Shown here in pieces: positions 50,017 through 57,922 of a stretch of 64,000 bases of DNA. Within the stretch, counting starts at the first letter, position 1. The number at the start of each line of letters is the position of its first letter. Both the position numbers and the translations under genes were made by a program. The stretch is from Paenibacillus xylanivorans (GTDB lineage Bacteria; Bacillota; Bacilli; Paenibacillales; Paenibacillaceae), in the NCBI RefSeq assembly GCF_001280595.1, contig NZ_LITU01000053.1:413822-477821 (forward strand). Direction: 5' to 3'. A model generated the notes under the pieces. That model was not told the DNA's origin and did not search any database. It saw only the letters and a list, made by a program, of their open reading frames with translations.

Positions 50017-50913
50017 TTAAGTAGGTACGACCATATTTGCGAGTGTATCCAAGAGCCTTTGTTTTGCTATCTCGGATGCGCCAGTCAGCGGCAAACGCAA
50101 TTTTGCAGAGGCGATCAGCTGTTGCTGAGCAAGCCACCATTTGATCGAGGCTGGAGCAGGTTCTGCAAATACATCACTAATCAGCGGTTGCAGTTCCTTA
50201 AAGCTGTCTCTAGATGCATTCACTTCACCAGATGCAAATCGCTGATATACCTCCACATACCGTTGGGTATGAATATTGGCAGAGGCCACCATCCCGCCTG
50301 CGGCGCCTTGACACAGCATCGCATGGAAATACGCATCCTCACCGCATAGTACAGGTTTCGTCTTATATTGGGTTAGACCCAGCAGCAGATCCAAACCGCC
50401 AGTGCTGTCCTTCAGGCCAATAACCCCGTCCAGATCCAAGACTTTTCTCATCGTATCCAAGGTCATTCGACTACCGGTTCGAGCCGGAATCTCATAGACC
50501 AGAATCGGTAATCCTGTCCGGGAGGCGCTGGAGAAATGCTCCAGAATACCTTCTTGCGTGGGCCTGTTGTAATAGGGAGTGACTACCAGAGCTGCATCTG
50601 CTCCTAATTCTGCGGCCATTTCGGTCCGATGAACCGTCGAATAGGTATCATTTGTTCCTGTCCCCACAACGATGGGGATGGTTTTGTTCAGACTTATCAA
50701 AATCTCTTTGGTAACCTCAACCATCTGCTTTACTTCATCCCAGGAGACGGTCGGAGATTCTCCTGTCGTGCCGTTTACGACCAAACCCTGAATGTCATGT
50801 TTGGCAAGATGGGTAACATACTTCCGATAAGATTCAATGTCCAACTTGTTGTCATCCGAAAAAGGGGCAATTACCGGTATATAAATTCCTTGAACATGTT
50901 GTTCGTTCATCAT
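50017..50913 (-). CDS. dapA: DapA-family aldolase (4-hydroxy-tetrahydrodipicolinate synthase-like)
   Basis: 298 residues from ATG 50913 (GAGG nine bases ahead; a second ATG is adjacent). TIM-barrel Schiff-base aldolase: GTTGESPT substrate motif, Tyr in LVYEIPARTG, and the Schiff-base Lys in GVIGLKDSTGG (about K168). DapA condenses pyruvate with aspartate semialdehyde in lysine and dipicolinate synthesis. The gene stands alone, divergent from a LysR regulator, and not with asd or dapG. It may therefore be a second, conditionally used DapA or a related aldolase (N-acetylneuraminate lyase type); the GLKDSTGG form favours DapA. Confidence 0.82.
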   Translation of the reverse strand: MMNEQHVQGIYIPVIAPFSDDNKLDIESYRKYVTHLAKHDIQGLVVNGTTGESPTVSWDEVKQMVEVTKEILISLNKTIPIVVGTGTNDTYSTVHRTEMAAELGADAALVVTPYYNRPTQEGILEHFSSASRTGLPILVYEIPARTGSRMTLDTMRKVLDLDGVIGLKDSTGGLDLLLGLTQYKTKPVLCGEDAYFHAMLCQGAAGGMVASANIHTQRYVEVYQRFASGEVNASRDSFKELQPLISDVFAEPAPASIKWWLAQQQLIASAKLRLPLTGASEIAKQRLLDTLANMVVPT

Positions 50914-51024
50914 AATCAACTACCTCTTCCCGTTATATTGAAACTAATGTATCATAGGAACCAGCATCACAGTTACCTATAACAAATGATAGTTGTCATC
51001 AATATTTTCGATGAGGTGAGCAAG
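50914..51024. promoter_or_regulatory. Divergent dapA-like / lysR promoter region
   Basis: 111 bases shared by the two divergent genes. ATGATAGTTGTCAT (50986-50999) is an imperfect palindrome (five of seven pairs) that could be the LysR binding site; the LysR-type gene would usually repress itself and activate the other. Confidence 0.4.
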
Positions 51025-51897
51025 TTGGACTTGATCTATCTTCAGACGTTCAGAGAAGTCGCAATTCGCGAGAGCTTCACCAGAGCCGCAGAGGTGCTGG
51101 GTTATGCACAATCCAGCGTTACTACGCAAATTCAGAAGCTGGAAAAAGCATATCAAGTCAAACTGTTTGAACGCTACAGCAATAACAAAATTCGTCTGAC
51201 TTCTGCCGGGGAAGAGCTGTTCAAGCTTGCCGGACAAATGTTGGAATTGTTTGAGCAGTCCAAGGAAAAAATGGCGAAGCAGGGCGGTGGCTCCTTAACG
51301 ATCGGTACGATGGATTCCATCGCTTCTTACTTTTTACCTCCATATATGCAAGCTACCCGTAAGGAATACCCGGATCTCAACATACGATTGCATACGAATC
51401 GTGAGGGGTTGATTTTGCATCAGGTCAGGGAGGGTGAAGCCGATATCGGGCTTATTCTCGCAGATGATTCGAGTGATCCAGCTTTGCAGTGGATTACCAT
51501 TCGTCAAGAACCGCTATTGCTGATCGTCCATCCGCAACATCCGCTGATCGCCAAAGCGCAGATTGAATTGAATGATCTAAAGGACATGGAATGGATCATG
51601 CCTGAAGATACCTGTAATTACAGGCAGCTGCTTGAACGGGTGCTTCGTGCAAATTCAATCCCCTATCGGATTGGTCTGGAACTTGGTAATCCGGAAGCAA
51701 TCAAAAGAAGTATTAAGTCAGGAGAGGGCATCTCGATTCTGCCGCAAATGGCTGTAATGGAGGAAATCGAGCGGGGGGAACTGAAGGTATTGCCCCTAGA
51801 ACATGCAGAACTTCAACTCGAAATTCAGCTCGTTCTTCATCCAAAGAAGTGGATGTCCAACGCACTGCACTATTTTATGGAAAGCTTGAAGAAATAA
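51025..51897 (+). CDS. LysR-family regulator (TTG start)
   Basis: 290 residues from TTG 51025, seven bases after GAGGTG. That gives the normal LysR opening (M)DLIYLQTFREVAIRESFTRAAEVLG; the in-frame ATG at 50986 would add 13 residues and has no site. Helix-turn-helix SFTRAAEVLGYAQSSVTTQIQKLEK, then the effector domain (GSLTIGTMDSIASYFLPPYM to the end). Probably controls the divergent dapA-like gene. Confidence 0.9.
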   Translation: MDLIYLQTFREVAIRESFTRAAEVLGYAQSSVTTQIQKLEKAYQVKLFERYSNNKIRLTSAGEELFKLAGQMLELFEQSKEKMAKQGGGSLTIGTMDSIASYFLPPYMQATRKEYPDLNIRLHTNREGLILHQVREGEADIGLILADDSSDPALQWITIRQEPLLLIVHPQHPLIAKAQIELNDLKDMEWIMPEDTCNYRQLLERVLRANSIPYRIGLELGNPEAIKRSIKSGEGISILPQMAVMEEIERGELKVLPLEHAELQLEIQLVLHPKKWMSNALHYFMESLKK

Positions 51898-51950
51898 AGC
51901 ACTATAAGCTCAGTTGAATCATTTTTTAAAAGCCGGAAGATAAACAAAAC

Positions 51951-51988
51951 AAAAGCCCATTGACCGAACTGGTCAATGGGCTTTTTTG
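51951..51988. terminator. Bidirectional terminator between lysR and MMPL gene
   Basis: AAAAGCCCATTGACC / GGTCAATGGGCTTTT with five-base loop; TTTTTT on the plus strand and TTTTGTTTTG on the minus strand. Confidence 0.9.
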
Positions 51989-52049
51989 TACTATCATCGA
52001 ATACTTGACGATGTTGAATCCAAGCGAAGTCAATTAATAACATTCCATA

Positions 52050-54356
52050 TCAAGACTTAGAATTGGAATGATCTTCAGCATTAAGTGTAGCAATCAGCTT
52101 CTCGCCCTCAACGTCCAGATTCGGTAGAATGCGATCCAGCCATTTTGGAAGTGACCAAGCCTTGTCACCGAAAATAGCCATGATGGCAGGAACCAATCCC
52201 ATCCGAATAATGAAAGCATCAATCAGAATTCCTACAGCTAATGTGAAACCAATCTGTTTGATCATGACGTCATCTGTGAAGATGAACCCAGCAAATACCG
52301 AGACCATGATCACCGCTGCGGCAACAACCACGCGACTTACCTGGCTATAACCATGAACAACAGACTCTGTTCCTCTGTGACCGTGTACATATGATTCCCG
52401 CATCGAGCTGACAAGGAAGACCTGATAGTCCATTGCCAAGCCATACAGGATACCTGTCACGATGATCGGCATAAAGCTCAGCAGCGGGCCGCCAGTGTCG
52501 AAACCAAAGAGCGAATGGAGCCAGCCCCACTGGAATACAGCAGTAGTGATCCCGAATGTAGCCAGAATGCTAAGAAGGAAGCCGATAGTTGCTTTAATTG
52601 GAACGATAATCGAACGAAATACCAGGAGCAGAATGATAAGCGACAGCAGGATAATAATTCCTACATAGATAGGGAATACCTGCGCCAATTTGGCTGACAT
52701 ATCAATGTTAACAGCAGTGAGTCCGGTGACACCAATCTTAACGTCATTCGTCTGTGCAACGCTCGATTCAGTAGATCGTAGTTCATTCACCAGATCTTTG
52801 GTGATTTTATCGTTGGGACCCGTTTCGGGAATAAGACTAAAGATAGCCATATCTTCTGTCATGCCTAGTGGTGTAACCTGTGCAACGTTATTTTGGCTTT
52901 GGAGTTCCTTCATGAGATTGCCCAACAGTTCCGGAGTCACCTGAGAGGAAGAATTATTAGGCTCTGCGACCAGAATAAGTGGTCCGTTAAATCCTTCTCC
53001 AAAGCCTTCGGATATTGCGTCATAACTTTGTCTTGCTGGCGTGTCCAGATTGGCTGAAGAAGCTCCCGGGATACCCATCTCCATTTTTGTTATAGGAGTG
53101 GCCGCCGCCCCAAGAAGCACGACGATGGCAATAATTGTGATCCAACGATACTTGATAACGAATTTCACCCATCTGTGAGCGATCCCGCGGCCAGCCGCTT
53201 TAGGATGTTTTGTGCTTTTCTCGCGTGCTTTAGGGGAACAGATGCGTTCACCCACCAATCCAAGTAAAGCGGGCAATAGAGTAAGGGCAACAAATACGTT
53301 AATAAGAACGGTAGCTGCGGCAACTAAAGCCATCGTAGATAAGAATGTGAGACCGATGACAAGCATACCGCACAGTGCAATAATGACAGTTAATCCGGCA
53401 AAAAATACAGCGCTACCTGATGTGCCAATGGCTCTTGCTGTGGCCTCTTGTGCGCTCAAACGTTGATCAATAATCATTCGCCGCTGGCGATTGACAATGA
53501 AAAGAGCATAATCGATTCCGACGGCCAGACCAACCATGAGAGCTAGGACGGAAGTGACACTCGGCATTTCAATAAATTTGGAGATTGAGAACGCTCCACC
53601 TACTCCAATGGCTACGCCGAGGAGTGCAGTGACAAGAGGCAGACCTGCTGCAACGACGGAACCTAGGGTGATTAGCAAAACTATGATAGCAATGATCAGT
53701 CCGATAATCTCTGCCGATCCCACACCGATCGCTACCGTTTTGAGTGTTTCGCCCGGTAGCACCGTGATGTTGGTTCCTTGCTGGGCAGTCATAACGGAGT
53801 CAATTACAGAATCAAATACATCTTGAGTAATTGCAGACTGCTCAATGGTAAACTGAAATTGAAACAGAGCAACTTTGCCGTCAGAAGAGAGAAGGACACC
53901 AGGTACAGGAATGCCATCCACCATTAGAGGACCATAGGGAGGAGGAGAGGTTGTAGCTGATTGCTGCATATTGGCAGCCTGAGCCATGTCTGCGGATGCA
54001 CCCGAACTGCTAGCTTCAGCTGCATAATCCGCAGGATTAATCACATCCTTCAACCCATAAACTTCACTAACAGCTTTCATCATTGCAGCCAAACGTTCAG
54101 GTGTATCCAAACGCTCGTTGTCAGGTGCTTTGAACACAACACTTCCTTGGCCGCCGGAGGCCGCTGGCAATTCTTTAGCTAATTGATCCAAGACCTTCTG
54201 TGATTCTGTGCCTTCAATTTTCATTTCAGAACTGATATGAATACCATTGATACTGATCATAGAAATGACAATACCCAGAATCAATACCCAACCGATGATG
54301 AAATACCCCGGTTTGCGAAAAGCGGTTTTCCCCACTCTGTATAATAATGTAGACAT
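52050..54356 (-). CDS. MMPL-family RND-type transporter
   Basis: 768 residues with about 12 membrane segments in two halves, each preceded by a large extracellular domain. Marks: YFIIGWVLILGIVISMISI at the start, LALMVGLAVGIDYALFIVNRQRR and its counterpart GILYGLAMDYQVFLVSSMRE, with the proton-relay Asp in GIDYAL and MDYQVF. Similar to YdfJ of Bacillus. Exports lipids or hydrophobic toxic compounds using the proton gradient. Lies 47 bases after a tetR gene on the same strand, which should repress the pair. Confidence 0.93.
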   Translation of the reverse strand: MSTLLYRVGKTAFRKPGYFIIGWVLILGIVISMISINGIHISSEMKIEGTESQKVLDQLAKELPAASGGQGSVVFKAPDNERLDTPERLAAMMKAVSEVYGLKDVINPADYAAEASSSGASADMAQAANMQQSATTSPPPYGPLMVDGIPVPGVLLSSDGKVALFQFQFTIEQSAITQDVFDSVIDSVMTAQQGTNITVLPGETLKTVAIGVGSAEIIGLIIAIIVLLITLGSVVAAGLPLVTALLGVAIGVGGAFSISKFIEMPSVTSVLALMVGLAVGIDYALFIVNRQRRMIIDQRLSAQEATARAIGTSGSAVFFAGLTVIIALCGMLVIGLTFLSTMALVAAATVLINVFVALTLLPALLGLVGERICSPKAREKSTKHPKAAGRGIAHRWVKFVIKYRWITIIAIVVLLGAAATPITKMEMGIPGASSANLDTPARQSYDAISEGFGEGFNGPLILVAEPNNSSSQVTPELLGNLMKELQSQNNVAQVTPLGMTEDMAIFSLIPETGPNDKITKDLVNELRSTESSVAQTNDVKIGVTGLTAVNIDMSAKLAQVFPIYVGIIILLSLIILLLVFRSIIVPIKATIGFLLSILATFGITTAVFQWGWLHSLFGFDTGGPLLSFMPIIVTGILYGLAMDYQVFLVSSMRESYVHGHRGTESVVHGYSQVSRVVVAAAVIMVSVFAGFIFTDDVMIKQIGFTLAVGILIDAFIIRMGLVPAIMAIFGDKAWSLPKWLDRILPNLDVEGEKLIATLNAEDHSNSKS

Positions 54357-54403
54357 ATATCTCTTTTACACTCCTTCTATGGTGAATATGAATTGCTAGC
54401 GCA

Positions 54404-55027
54404 TCAGAATCCTTTGCGCAAATAACCAAACATGGTTTCTAAAAACTCATCGAACGCTACAGCTTTAGTGCTTGGATGGTCATTCTTCTTTTGTCCCGGG
54501 AGCAGCACATTAAGTCTTCCGTCAATTAAAGGAAGAATGATCCCGTAAACTGCGTTTATAAGAAGATAAGTATATACCTCGTCATCATTTCCGTTAGACA
54601 AGTCTAACAATGTTTCTTGCGCAGTCGTCTGCATCTGGTGCAATACCCCAAGGAAATGCGGTTCTAACACCGGATATTTTTTCGAAAGTAACAAAAGTTC
54701 ACGCAATCTTCCTATGAGATCCGCTGTTAGCTGCATCTGGATGAGTTGATACAGAACGTCAAGCAAGGAGGTATTTGGGGGAATCTGGGTGAGCAAATTC
54801 TCGAACTCAGTAGTGTTATGAACAGCTGTAGCTCCCATCGCAACAGCCTCTTCCTTGCATGTGAAATAGTTTGCGAAAGTTCTTCTGGAGTAACCGACTT
54901 TTTGCACGATATCTTCAACAACGAACCCGTCCAGACCATGTTCAAGTGCAAGTTCGAATGCCGCAATCGCTAGCGATTGCTCTGTCGCTTCTTTTTTTAT
55001 GTGCCGTAATGTTTGTTTTGTCATCAT
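54404..55027 (-). CDS. TetR-family repressor of the MMPL operon
   Basis: 207 residues (an ATG one codon later is equally possible). Helix-turn-helix GFVVEDIVQKVGYSRRTFANYFTCKEEAV; the C-terminal domain follows. First gene of a two-gene operon with the exporter, 47 bases apart. The promoter upstream overlaps a 42-nt palindrome that is the likely operator. Confidence 0.9.
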   Translation of the reverse strand: MMTKQTLRHIKKEATEQSLAIAAFELALEHGLDGFVVEDIVQKVGYSRRTFANYFTCKEEAVAMGATAVHNTTEFENLLTQIPPNTSLLDVLYQLIQMQLTADLIGRLRELLLLSKKYPVLEPHFLGVLHQMQTTAQETLLDLSNGNDDEVYTYLLINAVYGIILPLIDGRLNVLLPGQKKNDHPSTKAVAFDEFLETMFGYLRKGF

Positions 55028-55128
55028 TTTCCGCTTATGCGTACACCTCCAACATGGCTGTTTCAGGGGGAAAGCAATCGTAAGTTGTTGACTTCATTTG
55101 GGGTTCATACTACTCCTTTCTCAGGATC

Positions 55129-55179
55129 ATTTTAGCTTAAACTTTCCCTTTAGGCAAATTTGCTCAAAGGGAAAGTTTA
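55129..55179 (-). promoter_or_regulatory. tetR-MMPL promoter overlapping a 42-nt palindrome
   Basis: Positions 55138-55179 form a palindrome with 19 of 21 pairs: outer arms TAAACTTTCCCTTT / AAAGGGAAAGTTTA and the centre GCAAATTTGC. On the minus strand TTGCCT (55157-55152), 17 bases, TAAAAT (55134-55129) gives a promoter whose -35 box lies at the palindrome centre. The layout fits autorepression by the TetR protein. The remainder of the 326-base gap 55028-55353 contains the hairpin at 55288. Confidence 0.75.
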
Positions 55180-55287
55180 TACCTGTGCGATAAACGTAAA
55201 ACTTCGTCCTTTGTCATGGTTTCCGACATCTGACTAACATGTTGAAGGCCCTAGTTTCGAATTGTATTATAGAATGGCAGAGCATTA

Positions 55288-55323
55288 AATCAGCGAGCCG
55301 CATCAAACAGGCTCGCTGATTTA
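55288..55323. other. Hairpin upstream of the truncated phosphotransferase gene
   Basis: AAATCAGCGAGCC / GGCTCGCTGATTT, 13 perfect pairs, ten-base loop, followed by weak ATATTA on the plus strand. No gene ends just before it, so it may be an orphan terminator left from a lost gene, 30 bases before the next start. Confidence 0.5.
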
Positions 55324-55353
55324 TATTAGAGTTCCAAATAGAGGAGGTTCCAC

Positions 55354-55815
55354 ATGAGTTCCATTCTAAACGTTATAGAAAAGCTAAAGTTGAATGTTTT
55401 GAATATTGAAGATGTTCCTGAATCATTTAGTTCGGATGTATATAAACTTACTCTTGCTAGTGGAGAAGACGTTTATGTAAAGATTCCATTTAACAAGGAT
55501 AAGCTTTTTCGTGAACTTCAGATGCTTGAAACATTGAAGGGCGTATTACCTGTTCCTAAGGTATTGGACATTTGGTATGGGGATGAAAGTACTACGGGGG
55601 CGTTGCTTCTTTCAGCAATACAAGGTGTGCCTTGTACAGAAAATATTGATGAAAAGCTATCTTTTCAAATGGGTGTGTATCATGCAATGCTCCATGAGGT
55701 AGCAATGCCAGGATACGGTTATCATTCAACCGACGGGTTTAATTTTTTTGACCAAAATAATTGGCGTCTACACATCAAAAGTGATTTTGAAAAGTGGAAA
55801 GAGCCCTGTAAATGA
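55354..55815 (+). pseudogene. Truncated aminoglycoside-phosphotransferase-family gene
   Basis: 153 residues from ATG 55354 (GAGGAGG ahead). The N-lobe of an APH/choline-kinase fold is present: a nucleotide-loop strand, DVYVKIP with the ATP-binding Lys, LFRELQMLETLKG with the helix C Glu, and hinge residues GALLLSAIQGVPC. The frame stops at EPCK before the catalytic HGDxxxxN and DFD motifs, so about 100-120 family residues are missing. It cannot be an active kinase. No continuation was found downstream, which suggests a deletion. Confidence 0.78.
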
Positions 55816-55904
55816 TATCGATACCAGTAAAGTTAAGTTAATTAAATATATCCATAGGAACGACTAACTTTTAATCTTGAGATGGTCCGAAGTGATTATA
55901 TTTA

Positions 55905-56093
55905 TGCTATACTGGCTAACGTAGAAGGGGGGGTGCTTTACTGATGGAGAATCTGTTAAGATTGTCTGTGACTTTCTTCACTTGTGCAAAGCCAATATTG
56001 GAGAAGCGTTACTTTGCATGGGGCTAAATCTTTTCTAACGCTAAATAAGCTTTTCTAATGTTTTGGCTTTGCACCTTATTTTCAAAAATAAGG
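55905..56093 (+). promoter_or_regulatory. Leader region with competing hairpins before the CD3324-type gene
   Basis: An extended -10 TGCTATACT (55905-55913) would start an RNA of about 185 bases ahead of the gene. It can form mutually exclusive pairs: TGCAAAG (55985) with CTTTGCA (56012); AGCGTTA (56005) with TAACGCT (56036); GTGCAAAGCCAA (55984-55995) with TTGGCTTTGCAC (56063-56074). A last stem CCTTATTTT / AAAATAAGG (56074-56093) covers the Shine-Dalgarno of the gene. A 27-codon leader frame runs through the first segments. This is the layout of leader-peptide attenuation. Confidence 0.5.
55944..56027 (+). CDS. Candidate 27-residue leader peptide
   Basis: ATG at 55944, ten bases after a G-rich run GGGGGGG, 27 codons, stop TAA 56025-56027. 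The peptide begins MENLLRLSVTFFTC and ends KRYFAWG. Its codons cover both arms of the first leader hairpin, so ribosome position would decide which hairpins form. Not similar to a leader I know. Confidence 0.4.
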   Translation: MENLLRLSVTFFTCAKPILEKRYFAWG

Positions 56094-56104
56094 AGTGAAG
56101 CAGA

Positions 56105-56374
56105 GTGAAATATACAAACGCTAAAAAAATATTGCCCGAAAAGCTAATTATAATGATTCAAGAGTATGTCCAGGGAGAGACGATTTACATTCCGAAACAA
56201 GAAAAAGAATATAATCATTGGGGAAGTTTGAGTGGCGGGAGGCAATGGTTAGATCTCCGAAATACCACTATCAGACAAGCCTTTAAGAATAAAAGCAGTA
56301 TTGAGCAGCTTGCTAAGGACTACTTTCTCTCTGTTGAAACCATTAAGAAAATTGTTTATTCCAAAAATAAGTAG
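56105..56374 (+). CDS. CD3324-family small HTH protein
   Basis: 89 residues, GTG start at 56105, nine bases after AGGAG. Typical of the CD3324 family (related to Mor-type activators): KNAKKILPEKL-like opening (here TNAKKILPEKLIIMIQEY), VQGETIYIPKQEKEYNHWG, and a C-terminal helix-turn-helix SIEQLAKDYFLSVETIKKIVY. A probable DNA-binding protein; target unknown. The leader upstream suggests translational or transcriptional attenuation. Confidence 0.85.
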   Translation: MKYTNAKKILPEKLIIMIQEYVQGETIYIPKQEKEYNHWGSLSGGRQWLDLRNTTIRQAFKNKSSIEQLAKDYFLSVETIKKIVYSKNK

Positions 56375-56381
56375 TCAACGG

Positions 56382-56413
56382 CACTGATGAATTTCTTCAT
56401 CAGTGTTTTTTTA
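56382..56413 (+). terminator. Terminator of the CD3324-type gene
   Basis: CACTGATGAA / TTCATCAGTG with four-base loop, followed by TTTTTTT. Confidence 0.9.
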
Positions 56414-56609
56414 TGTCAAAAACGATTCTAACTTATTGTTTTCATTTGAATCGTTTATTGCGTTCTTTACAATATGAATAGGCAGTAGAGAAGTCGATAC
56501 AGCGAGAAAAAAAGGTAACTTTTGATTTTGATTCAAATCGGGAATACTGCTCCATTGGAGAGAGCAGCACTTCATTGGAAATGATTAAGAGAGCGAGGAA
56601 ATGGTAACT

Positions 56610-57581
56610 ATGAATGAACAAAAAAGCAGAAGCAGACATCTGATCGATCAGGAGATAGTGAGTGTGATTGATTTAATACCAAACACCGATCTTTCTGCTG
56701 CCACACTAATGGAAGCACGGGAAAGTCAAACAAAAATGATGCCGCAAATCGATGTAACGCAGTTGTTTCCTGTCACATTCGAAGAAAGGGCGGTGCCAAG
56801 TTATTTTGGCGGACCTGATATTCGTATAGAAATTATCAAACCCCGCCAACCAAAGCACAGTAAGATGCCGTTATATTATTCCATTCACGGTGGGGGCATG
56901 GTTATGGGCAGTACGGTCGGTGATCGCCAAGGCAATGCGGCACTGGCTGTGCAACATGGTTTTTGCTGTGTATCTGTTTACTATCGGCTAGCGCCGGAAC
57001 ATATTCAGCCAAGTCAATTGCAGGATTGTTATTCGGGTCTGAAATGGTGCATCAAGCATGCCGAGGAATTAGGAATAGATACTGAGAAAGTCGCTCTTGC
57101 GGGCAGCAGTGCTGGCGGTGGATTGGCGGCGGGGTTAGCCCTGTACGTTCGCGACCAGAAGGAATTCGACATCCATCATCTAAGACTGCGCAGCCCAATG
57201 CTCGATGACCGTACGAGTATTTTGCCAGACCATCCATATGCCGGCGAGTTTGTTTGGACCAAAAAAAGCAATTATTTCGGCTGGAAATCAGTATTAGGTC
57301 ACGAACCGGGACAAGAGGGAACAACCGAGTATTACGTACCAGCACGTGCAGAATCTCTGGCTGGTTTACCGTCCACTTATATGAGCATAGGAAGCATTGA
57401 TTTGTTCATAGATGAAACCTTATTATTTGCCAAACAACTTGCCTTTGACGGTGTCTTAATCGAATTGCAAGTACTCCCCGGATATCATCATTTGGCTCCA
57501 ATGTTTCCGAATGCACATTTTTCTCAAATAGGTGCCACCTCTAGTGAGTACGCTTTGTTGAAAGCTCTGGAGTTACTTTGA
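56610..57581 (+). CDS. Alpha/beta-hydrolase of the hormone-sensitive-lipase family
   Basis: 323 residues from ATG 56610; an ATG three codons upstream is too near GAGGAA. No signal peptide. HSL-type marks: oxyanion HGGGMVMG, the nucleophile Ser in LAGSSAGGGLAAGLA (usual GDSAGG, here GSSAGG), acid in SIGSIDLFIDE and His in LPGYHHLAP. An esterase or lipase acting on small esters in the cytoplasm. Confidence 0.9.
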   Translation: MNEQKSRSRHLIDQEIVSVIDLIPNTDLSAATLMEARESQTKMMPQIDVTQLFPVTFEERAVPSYFGGPDIRIEIIKPRQPKHSKMPLYYSIHGGGMVMGSTVGDRQGNAALAVQHGFCCVSVYYRLAPEHIQPSQLQDCYSGLKWCIKHAEELGIDTEKVALAGSSAGGGLAAGLALYVRDQKEFDIHHLRLRSPMLDDRTSILPDHPYAGEFVWTKKSNYFGWKSVLGHEPGQEGTTEYYVPARAESLAGLPSTYMSIGSIDLFIDETLLFAKQLAFDGVLIELQVLPGYHHLAPMFPNAHFSQIGATSSEYALLKALELL

Positions 57582-57688
57582 TTATAGGACTGATCTAGAA
57601 GAGGAAGTGGAATCGGAGCCGGAACCGGAACCGAGACAACAGGGCGGCAAACAGTATAGATGACACAAGTTAAAGCGTTGAAAGATAC

Positions 57689-57718
57689 AAGCCGCATTGA
57701 TGCGGCTTTTTTCGTTTT
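57689..57718 (+). terminator. Terminator after the esterase gene
   Basis: AAGCCGCAT / ATGCGGCTT with two-base loop, followed by TTTTCGTTTT. The stretch 57592-57663 before it encodes an acidic, Pro-Glu repeat tail ending KQYR in one frame, with no start; it may be a gene remnant. Confidence 0.85.
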
Positions 57719-57834
57719 GTCAGGGTACAAGGACTTGGAGCTTTTGCCACTCAACCATAATTTAGATAATTGTGCATATTGAATTTGTAACCTGTGTATT
57801 CAAATTTGTTTAAATACTTGCTAAACTTTGTTTT

Positions 57835-57853
57835 GATAATGAGAATCATTATT
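57835..57853 (+). promoter_or_regulatory. Fur box in front of the monooxygenase/siderophore-binding operon
   Basis: GATAATGAGAATCATTATT matches the Fur consensus at 17 of 19 positions, 70 bases before the gene start. CTTGCTA precedes it, as it does at the box at 9287. It predicts repression of both downstream genes in iron-rich conditions. The 341-base gap from 57582 contains this box and the previous terminator. Confidence 0.85.
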
Positions 57854-57922
57854 ATTAAATGGAGGCTGAATTTGACCGAGGGCTTTCTAGGAGCAAATCA
57901 ATGATAAGAAAGGTTGGTAGAA

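Noticed and set aside
50986..51024. ATG start for the LysR gene
   Set aside because: No RBS before it, and it adds 13 residues not expected in the family; TTG 51025 has GAGGTG at proper distance.
50914..51024. Lysine riboswitch before the dapA-like gene
   Set aside because: The leader is only about 100 bases and lacks the multi-helix L-box structure and a terminator.
57592..57663. Acidic Glu/Pro repeat frame
   Set aside because: No start codon or RBS; at most a C-terminal remnant, too short to name.
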